Shown: piece after piece, positions 1 through 6,148 of the stretch
Layout of the letters: each line of letters begins with the position of its first letter
Position numbering within the stretch: the stretch's first letter is position 1
From: an uncultured Treponema sp.
GTDB taxonomy: Bacteria; Spirochaetota; Spirochaetia; Treponematales; Treponemataceae
DNA length: 6,314 nt
Assembly: GCA_905372205.1 (NCBI GenBank)
Contig: CAJPOH010000059.1
Span: forward strand, 1 to 6,314
Reading direction: 5' to 3'
Program-made: the position numbers and the translations under genes
Notes under the pieces: generated by a model
What the model was told of the DNA's origin: nothing
Database searches by the model: none
Seen by the model: only the letters and a program-made list of their open reading frames with translations

Positions 1-1359
1 GTAGTAATTTATATAGTAATTTTTAGCTTAATCGTTTTATTACTTTTAGTCTTTATAATAAAGTCTATTGTCTCTCCAAAAAGATTTTCAGCTGTTGAAA
101 AGAGCATAGCATTAGGAAAGTATTCCCAAGCTGTGAAGCTGGCAAAAAAGCTCCTAATAAAAAACGAAAAAGATACTCATCTTCGTTATCTATTAGGTAA
201 GGCCTATCTATTGGATGGTAAAACAGAACTTGCTATGACAGAATTTACAAAATTAAGTAAATCTGGTCTATTCCCTAGCAAAGCTATGGAAATAGAATTT
301 AGAACGACATTGGCAGGTTTGTATTCCAAATCAGGAATGATAGACGAAGCTATGGAAGAGTATGTATTATTGACAAAACTCGATGAAAAAAATCCTACAT
401 ACTACTATGAGATGGGAAAACTTTTTGAAGAACGTAACAAAAGCGATCTTGCTGTTGCAAACTATGAAAAAGCCATTGAATATGATTCAAAATATATCTC
501 TGCGTATGCAAGGTTGGGCTTTTTGCTATATCAAAACAACCAAGTGGCAGAAGCAGACAAAGCAATATCGAGAGCCTTGAAATTAGATCCTTCAAATAAT
601 GAGGTACTATATAATCATGGACGCATTCTACGTGCAAAAAAAGATTATGCACATGCCTTAGCAACTTTTGAAAAAGCAGCCCGAGATAAGGTATTACGTG
701 CAAAGTGTTTCTTGGAGCGTGGAATGACATACATGGAAACAAGCAATCTTGAAAAAGCGATCTTTGAATTTTCAAGAGCCTCTAAGTCATCACTTGACCC
801 TAGATCTAGCGAATATTTGAATGCTTCTTATCTGCTTGCTGATTGCTATGAGAAAAAAAGAGATTTAGAGAAAGCCATAGAAGAATGGCGAAAAATAGAT
901 GCAATCAATCCAAAATTTAGAGATGTTAAAGCAAAGTTGCAAGAATATAAAGATGTACAAACAAACGATCACATGAAAGATTATATGACAGTGGGAAAAG
1001 AAGACTTTTTGAGGTTAGCAAAAGCTGTTACAGAACAAAAATTTAGCTCTACAATACAAGCTGCACGAGAAACTAAGAATGGATGTTCAATATTTGCTTT
1101 TGAAAAAGATTCTGGTAAATGGAATGAAAGAAAAAAACCACAGCTATTTATATTTTTGAGAGATAGTGAAGTAGTTCAAGAAGAATATTTACGAACTGTT
1201 TATGAAGGCATGAAAAAACAGAATATGTTTAAGGGATTTGTTATAACGTCTTCAAGTTTTTCTAAGGAAGCTTTAGAATTTGCTGCAAATAGACCCATAG
1301 AATTGATTGACACAAAAAAACTTGAAAAAATACTAGAAGTTGTCAACTTCAAATTATAA
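1..1359 (+). CDS. Membrane-anchored TPR protein with C-terminal degenerate Mrr-like domain, 5'-truncated by the window; possible flagellar collar protein (FlcB-like)
   Basis: The reading frame is open from base 1 to the TAA at 1357-1359, giving 452 visible residues; the start lies left of the window. A GTG at 133 is only an internal codon, because the in-frame sequence before it encodes a hydrophobic helix (residues 1-20, ending LLLLVFIIKS) and the start of the first TPR. After the helix come about seven or eight TPR units (residues 30-305); the clearest start near PTYYYEMGKL and ISAYARLGFL and end in KLDPSN-type turns. Residues 324-449 resemble the Mrr-type restriction endonuclease fold, ending KGFVITSSSFSKEALEFA, then PIELIDTKKLEKIL. 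The Q-x-K catalytic strand reads LFIFLRD, so nuclease activity is unlikely. The gene converges on the FlcA-like gene, which suggests a structural role in the collar, probably with the TPRs in the periplasm. The FlcB identity is inference; a general TPR scaffold is the alternative. Confidence 0.85.
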   Translation, partial: VVIYIVIFSLIVLLLLVFIIKSIVSPKRFSAVEKSIALGKYSQAVKLAKKLLIKNEKDTHLRYLLGKAYLLDGKTELAMTEFTKLSKSGLFPSKAMEIEFRTTLAGLYSKSGMIDEAMEEYVLLTKLDEKNPTYYYEMGKLFEERNKSDLAVANYEKAIEYDSKYISAYARLGFLLYQNNQVAEADKAISRALKLDPSNNEVLYNHGRILRAKKDYAHALATFEKAARDKVLRAKCFLERGMTYMETSNLEKAIFEFSRASKSSLDPRSSEYLNASYLLADCYEKKRDLEKAIEEWRKIDAINPKFRDVKAKLQEYKDVQTNDHMKDYMTVGKEDFLRLAKAVTEQKFSSTIQAARETKNGCSIFAFEKDSGKWNERKKPQLFIFLRDSEVVQEEYLRTVYEGMKKQNMFKGFVITSSSFSKEALEFAANRPIELIDTKKLEKILEVVNFKL

Positions 1360-1380
1360 ACATAGGTTTTTATATTTAAG

Positions 1381-1423
1381 GGAGACAAGCGACGACTAAT
1401 TGTGGAAAGTCATCGATGCCTCC
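1381..1423 (-). repeat. 43-nt hairpin, copy A of a structured element
   Basis: Read on the minus strand, the ends GGAGGCA and TGTCTCC pair over 7 bp with one G-U. A one-against-two-nucleotide internal loop follows, then an 8-bp stem CGATGACT/AGTCGTCG with one U-G, closed by a 10-nt loop. It lies 21 nt after the stop codon of the left TPR gene and 67 nt after that of the FlcA-like gene, in the convergent spacer. It could act as a shared terminator or 3'-end structure, but neither strand has a clear U-run after the stem. It is homologous to the element at 6106-6148. Confidence 0.55.
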
Positions 1424-1490
1424 TCTAACCTCTAAAAAAGAACTGTTTTGTTGCTAGAAGAAGTACAAACCTAAGATGGCTACTCATAAC

Positions 1491-4400
1491 CTATCTATCT
1501 ATTTCTTTTGTTAAAATTCTTTCATTTTCTAGCGTTTTTGGAATGTCAGAATATATTTCTGTTTCAAAAGCACTTCGAGGTTTAATAAGATTTTGTATAT
1601 TAAGATAAGCTAAACTCACAGTCTTTGAAGCGACCATAGTCTGTGGGTTGCGAGTAAGAGCATCCCAAGCTCTTGAAGATTCACCAAATAACGCGACAGC
1701 CCTACCATTTTTTTCTGAAGAACCATCTTGTATGGCTAGCTTATTCAAAATTACACCTAGATTATTTGTAGCTCGCATATATTCATCAACGAAGGCATTA
1801 TGGTCTGGTCTAGTATGAGGCAACAAGACATGTTTTCTGATTTTTTCAGCTTCCAACATTTCCATCAAACGTTCATAATAGGCTTGTGCAACATAATAAG
1901 AACCACGTTTATAAAGTGTATTTCCAAGACCATAAAGTAAATTTTTGTCATCTTTTTTTTCTGTATGCACTAATGTAAGATACTTCATGGCATCTTCATA
2001 ATTCTTATTCTGGTAATAGATATAACCTATTCTATATTTTATAGAAGGAGTGTCATTCATCTGGTTAATAGCCATAGTGTAAGCCTGCAAAGCCTTACTC
2101 AAATCCCCCGAGATAAAATAATTTATATCGGCATAATCTGAATAGAGTTTGCCAACAGTCTTGTTAGGGGATGTAAGTCTATTGTTAGAATATTCTTGAT
2201 AACTACTTAAAGCCTCTGCATACACTTCCTGAGCTCTTAAATATTCCTTGTTTTCTGAAAGTATTTCTCCATAAAGACGTCTTGCGTCAATGCTATTCAT
2301 AATACTTTCAGAAGAAAGATTATTTGTATTCTTGTAAGTATCTATAGATTTAGCAAGATAGTGTTCTGCAACATCAAACTTTCTGTTATACAAGAAAAAC
2401 CGCCCCATGTTATAATTTGCATCTGCATTCTCTCTATCTCTCTTTAGAGGAGCTTCCAACACTTCTCTCACATCATCTATATCTTTTATAGAATCGTCTT
2501 CCGAAATGTCATCTTCATAACGTTTTTTAACTAAATACGAACCTAATTCTGTTAAGTCATCAGTTTTCAACCTTTTCATGTTTTTCAGAAAATATTCTTT
2601 AAGCGGTAATACTTCCACTAACTTATCAGTACGTATAAAATATTTCATCATTCGAGAAAGAAAATGATCTTTTCTTCCATACATATTGATAAGAGAAGAA
2701 TAGGTTTGTCTAGCTTTTTCATATTTATCTGGTGCTTCTCTGGCCCATTCCAAATAGGTGTCTCCCAAAGAAAGCAATGCCTGTTCATCATTAACATGAT
2801 AATCAAGAACACTACGCTTCAACACTGTTTCTGCTTTTTCGTAATTATGCAAATCATCCCTGAGCATAGAGACATATTCAAGTCCGCCCTTCTTATCATG
2901 ATTGAAATCAAAAAGCAATCTTTTATAAATATCTTCTGCAAGCTGAAATTGCTTTTTGCCTCTAAAACCTTGAGCATATTTGAAATACCATCTCTTCTTC
3001 TTTTTATATTCACCAGCATTGTTAAATTCTTTTACTGCTTCAGAATATTTATTTTCGTCTATTAGTTCATAACCTTTCTTATAAATCATTTCTGAAACAA
3101 CCGGAACATACACAAATGTCCAAAACAAAAAACATATGCAACTAGTCAAAAGCAAGGCAAGAGAAGCAATTGTTGCAAACGGAACAATCTTGTGTCTTAG
3201 CTTATATTTAAAACTTCTTTTTTCTTCTTCATATTCTTCTGCAGTCTTTCTTTCAAAACCCTTTGGAATAGGAATTGGTTTTTCCAATATTTCACTGAGT
3301 TTAGAAGCAATCTTTTTCAACCTTGCACCTGAGATAATAAGATGAACAAACTCCATTTTCGAAATAGTTGTATCATCGTTATTTGCAAGGTAATCCTCAA
3401 TTTCAATTCTTACATTTAGAGGGAAAGAAGAAATGCGTTCCAGTAAAACTTGGTATTCATCTTCCGTTATAGTTAATGCAATGTTTTCATCATCTTTTTC
3501 TTTACTTTTTTGACTATAGTAGGGATTTTTATCTTGACTAAACTGCGTGTAATCATCAGGAATAGAAAACCCACCAACAGTATCTGAAATGTTTTCGTCA
3601 AGAATATTACTGCTAATACTAAAAGCTGCATGCTCATCAATATTAGCCTCTTCTCCACCTGAAGAAATATCTATATTAGAAAAAGAGTCAAATTCAGAAG
3701 GAATATTGTTTTGCTTAGGTTTCGCCACTCCTTGTGCAGTTGAATTGTCTAATTCTTCCAACTCATCTTGCACAGGCTCCGTATATAAATCAACATCATC
3801 TGTCCCGGAATCTTTATCAAAGGCTCCCAAATCTATGTCGCCTCCAATATCTTGTGCTTCCATAGCATCAACTTCTGCACTAGAAAGAGGCAACATATTA
3901 TCAGAAACATCTTCAGCTGGAGCTAGAGTATCACCCACATCTATTACATCAAAATCACCTATATTTTCGCTTTTTTCTCCAGTCTCATGTAGCTCTTCTA
4001 ATTCCTCAACTGGTTCTATTTCTTCAACCCCATCTATGCTTTCATCAACCATAGGGATTTCTTCCACTTCATCTAAAGTAGAAAGTGCTTCTTCAGTAGA
4101 AGACGAATCAGAAGAAAGTTCTTCAACACCATCAATATTTTCAACTTCAGGGATATCTTCGACCGCTTCCAAAGTTGGTGTCTCTATCTTCTCATCATTC
4201 AATTCTTCAACTGGCGAAACCGACGGAATTTCTTTATTTGAATCAAAATCACTTAAATCAATTTGATGCTCAGTATCTTCTAACACATCATTACTCTGAT
4301 TATGTTCCACAGTATCTTCAATAGGATCTTGTCCTACTGCATCAAGAGATTCGTTAACATTAATTCCTTCACTTTCTTTTTCATTATCAACACTTTCAAA

Positions 4401-5315
4401 CTCATTAGGATCAAAGGCAGAAAGATCAACTTGATCATCTACAGGAATATTATCTAGTGAAGAAAGTTCATCAATAGTTAAATCATTTGTTATATCATCA
4501 TGTTGATAATCAGTTTCATCATCTTCAAGATTGCTATCTCCTCCAAATTCTACCTCATCAATCGAAGGTGGTATTATAGGTTCTTCTGATATAGGCTCTT
4601 CTATGGAAGAAATTGAAGAAGTTTTAGCTGGGGTATTTTCAAAATCAAATTGAGAAAGATCAACAGGCTCATCCTGAGCTACGTCATTTTGATTCGAAAA
4701 ATCTATATCGTTACTGTTGTCTTCTATTGTTTCATCAAAAGGTGGCAAAAAATCATCGTTAGGAAGAACATTTTTAGCGTCATGCGTAGATTCGTTAGTA
4801 GCATTCCATTTTTCAAGATCTATCTTTCCTGTCCGTGTTTTCTTAAGACGCTCCCTTTCAGGCTCTATAGGTGGAATAGAAAAGTCATCCTGAGAGTTTT
4901 GCACCACTCCATCTTGAATAGAATGAAAATCATCAGCATCGTTCATGGAAGGAATGCTATTAAAATCCAAATCTGATGGCATTGAAAAAATATCAGGAGA
5001 TGGCAAGTCCATGCTTCCCAAAGCATCATCAGATGGTATCTGTTGCTCACTAGTAAAATTATTCATACCATCTATGATGGAATCTAAGCTGTCTTTGTTG
5101 GAGAGTTCGTCTTCTTGCAAAGCATTTTCTTGGCTAGAAGAATCAGAAGCCTGAATATTACCTAGTAAATCGTCAACATCAACTTCTGGTAAAGGAGGAT
5201 TTTCAGGATATGGATACTCTTCATATCTTTCCTTCCAGTTAGCCACAACGTCAGCTTCATTTGCTATGTTTTGTAAATTATTCCTAAAATTATTAAGTTC
5301 TTTTAGTCCCGGCAT
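1491..5315 (-). CDS. flcA: Periplasmic flagellar collar protein FlcA-like: acidic disordered N-terminus, single membrane helix, C-terminal TPR solenoid
   Basis: The predicted protein has 1274 residues. FlcA of Borrelia (BB0326) is a TPR protein needed for the periplasmic flagellar collar and stator assembly; this protein has the same architecture. Residues 1-45 (MPGLKELNNF to about NPPLPE) form a short N-terminal module. Residues 50-610 are low-complexity and very rich in Asp, Glu and Ser, with one basic patch at 152-170. Residues 611-703 form a compact juxtamembrane domain (ALTITEDEYQVLLERI to KPIPIPKGFERKT). A basic segment leads into a membrane helix at about 710-740, and about ten TPRs fill 741-1243. 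By the positive-inside pattern the acidic part is cytoplasmic and the TPRs periplasmic. A GTG six bases upstream is in frame but overlaps the ribosome binding site, so I chose the ATG at 5315. The stop is TAG. It may be co-transcribed with the phosphoesterase 73 nt upstream. The family call rests on architecture and recalled sequence pattern; the TPR/TM description is secure. Confidence 0.88.
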   Translation of the reverse strand: MPGLKELNNFRNNLQNIANEADVVANWKERYEEYPYPENPPLPEVDVDDLLGNIQASDSSSQENALQEDELSNKDSLDSIIDGMNNFTSEQQIPSDDALGSMDLPSPDIFSMPSDLDFNSIPSMNDADDFHSIQDGVVQNSQDDFSIPPIEPERERLKKTRTGKIDLEKWNATNESTHDAKNVLPNDDFLPPFDETIEDNSNDIDFSNQNDVAQDEPVDLSQFDFENTPAKTSSISSIEEPISEEPIIPPSIDEVEFGGDSNLEDDETDYQHDDITNDLTIDELSSLDNIPVDDQVDLSAFDPNEFESVDNEKESEGINVNESLDAVGQDPIEDTVEHNQSNDVLEDTEHQIDLSDFDSNKEIPSVSPVEELNDEKIETPTLEAVEDIPEVENIDGVEELSSDSSSTEEALSTLDEVEEIPMVDESIDGVEEIEPVEELEELHETGEKSENIGDFDVIDVGDTLAPAEDVSDNMLPLSSAEVDAMEAQDIGGDIDLGAFDKDSGTDDVDLYTEPVQDELEELDNSTAQGVAKPKQNNIPSEFDSFSNIDISSGGEEANIDEHAAFSISSNILDENISDTVGGFSIPDDYTQFSQDKNPYYSQKSKEKDDENIALTITEDEYQVLLERISSFPLNVRIEIEDYLANNDDTTISKMEFVHLIISGARLKKIASKLSEILEKPIPIPKGFERKTAEEYEEEKRSFKYKLRHKIVPFATIASLALLLTSCICFLFWTFVYVPVVSEMIYKKGYELIDENKYSEAVKEFNNAGEYKKKKRWYFKYAQGFRGKKQFQLAEDIYKRLLFDFNHDKKGGLEYVSMLRDDLHNYEKAETVLKRSVLDYHVNDEQALLSLGDTYLEWAREAPDKYEKARQTYSSLINMYGRKDHFLSRMMKYFIRTDKLVEVLPLKEYFLKNMKRLKTDDLTELGSYLVKKRYEDDISEDDSIKDIDDVREVLEAPLKRDRENADANYNMGRFFLYNRKFDVAEHYLAKSIDTYKNTNNLSSESIMNSIDARRLYGEILSENKEYLRAQEVYAEALSSYQEYSNNRLTSPNKTVGKLYSDYADINYFISGDLSKALQAYTMAINQMNDTPSIKYRIGYIYYQNKNYEDAMKYLTLVHTEKKDDKNLLYGLGNTLYKRGSYYVAQAYYERLMEMLEAEKIRKHVLLPHTRPDHNAFVDEYMRATNNLGVILNKLAIQDGSSEKNGRAVALFGESSRAWDALTRNPQTMVASKTVSLAYLNIQNLIKPRSAFETEIYSDIPKTLENERILTKEIDR

Positions 5316-5320
5316 GTCCA

Positions 5321-5328
5321 CCCTTCCT
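5321..5328 (-). promoter_or_regulatory. Ribosome binding site that sets the flcA-like start at 5315
   Basis: The minus strand reads AGGAAGGG, then five bases (TGGAC), then ATG at 5315. This is a strong Shine-Dalgarno match at normal spacing for that ATG. The GTG at 5319-5321 shares a base with it and would have no usable spacing. Confidence 0.75.
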
Positions 5329-5388
5329 TACCCTACATATTCGGAAAAACTTTAAACCTGCTTTAAAAAATTAAAAACTTTGAAGGTT

Positions 5389-6054
5389 CTAAATGGTTTT
5401 TAAGATTGCACTTGCCTTGTATTTTCCATTTTCTTTTATGATTTCTGCAATAGCAAATCTTCCATCACATAAAGCACCAGGATTTAAGAGAAGTGTTTCT
5501 CCTATTGTGTCTATCCCAAAGGCTTCATGGATATGTCCTGACACTGCAAGAATTGGTTTTTTTTCTTCTATAAATTTACGAATCAGTTTTGAGCCTACAT
5601 GAACTAAAGGAGCAACCTTATCAGTCTTTGCACCATGAGGTGGATTGTGTGTTACAAGAATTATATTATTCCCATCTTCTTGCTTATAGAATGAGTCTAT
5701 ATCACTCACTAATTCTTCATCTGTTCTCTCATTTGGTGTAGCACCTGTAAACTTAGATGCCCCACCTGAGCCTAATAAAATAAAATCTTCAAAATGCACG
5801 CAAGAAGCTTGTATATTTATGCCATGAGTTTTTAATTCTTCTATGAAAACAGGAGAATCACAATTACCCAAAACTGCATATACATTCTTGTGTAAGCTCC
5901 GTAATTGTTTAAGAAAAGGTAAACCAGTGTGTAGTTGCCCAAATGTAGCAAAATCTCCTGCAAAAAGCACTAAATCAACAGATTTTGCAATATCAGAAAG
6001 AGAGATAAGATTATCTATAGCACCATGACCGTCAGAAATAACTAATAATTTCAT
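5389..6054 (-). CDS. Calcineurin-like metallophosphoesterase (YfcE / PAE1087-like superfamily member)
   Basis: The predicted protein has 221 residues and probably uses two metal ions in the cytoplasm to hydrolyse a phosphoester; no signal peptide is visible. The superfamily motifs appear in order: D8-x-H10 in VISDGHG, G33-D34 in FAGDFAT, G63-N64-C65-D66 in VLGNCDS, H136 in VTHNPPHG, G173-H174-I175-H176 in VSGHIHEAFG, and a closing NPGA at 191-194. All expected metal ligands are present, so it should be active. The HVGS segment before the GHIHE motif recalls the PAE1087-like subgroup better than E. coli YfcE. I chose the ATG at 6054 because family members begin directly with the first beta strand (MKLLVISD) and AGGAG lies five bases upstream; an in-frame ATG at 6090 would add 12 residues without a comparable site. 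The substrate cannot be read from the sequence; a small phosphodiester or nucleotide is the usual guess. Confidence 0.93.
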   Translation of the reverse strand: MKLLVISDGHGAIDNLISLSDIAKSVDLVLFAGDFATFGQLHTGLPFLKQLRSLHKNVYAVLGNCDSPVFIEELKTHGINIQASCVHFEDFILLGSGGASKFTGATPNERTDEELVSDIDSFYKQEDGNNIILVTHNPPHGAKTDKVAPLVHVGSKLIRKFIEEKKPILAVSGHIHEAFGIDTIGETLLLNPGALCDGRFAIAEIIKENGKYKASAILKTI

Positions 6055-6059
6055 TTCTA

Positions 6060-6064
6060 CTCCT
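6060..6064 (-). promoter_or_regulatory. Ribosome binding site that sets the phosphoesterase start at 6054
   Basis: The minus strand reads AGGAG, then TAGAA, then ATG. It is a canonical Shine-Dalgarno with five-base spacing. It supports the 221-residue form over a 12-residue longer one starting at 6090. Confidence 0.8.
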
Positions 6065-6105
6065 ATTAAAGTATAAATCAACATTACCAATATTAGATTG
6101 TTTAA

Positions 6106-6148
6106 GGTGGCACCAATTAATTCGAAAGCGAATTAATCGCATGTCTCC
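6106..6148 (+). repeat. 43-nt hairpin, copy B of the structured element
   Basis: Read on the plus strand, the ends GGTGGCA and TGTCTCC pair with one T-T mismatch and one G-U. The same one-against-two-nucleotide internal loop as in copy A follows, then a longer inner stem. Its core is a perfect 9-bp inverted repeat, ATTAATTCG (6116-6124) and CGAATTAAT (6129-6137), around the loop AAAG. The element lies 51 bases upstream of the phosphoesterase ATG and is inverted relative to copy A. It aligns to copy A over all 43 positions without gaps at 26 identities, with paired changes in the inner stem. It could be an intergenic repeat, a structured leader or a protein-binding site. Confidence 0.6.

Noticed and set aside
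970..1347. Mrr-like domain as part of an active restriction or defence system
   Set aside because: The Q-x-K catalytic strand is replaced by LFIFLRD, the protein is membrane-anchored with TPRs, and no methyltransferase, helicase or other defence gene is nearby.
3589..4266. Plus-strand 225-codon Ser-rich open frame inside the flcA-like gene
   Set aside because: It is the antisense of the Asp/Glu/Ser-rich region, where the codon composition removes stops on the opposite strand. It has no family resemblance and the minus-strand protein is clearly real.
5365..5403. Intrinsic terminator after the phosphoesterase
   Set aside because: TTAAAAAC/GTTTTTAA with a 17-nt loop followed by T-rich sequence on the minus strand has a single G-C pair and overlaps the stop codon, so it is too weak to call.
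6032..6142. 36-codon minus-strand frame (MRLIRFRINW...) overlapping the phosphoesterase start
   Set aside because: Its GGAGA lies only one base from the ATG, the frame runs through hairpin B, and no leader-peptide logic such as regulatory codons is visible. The match is probably a by-product of the repeat.
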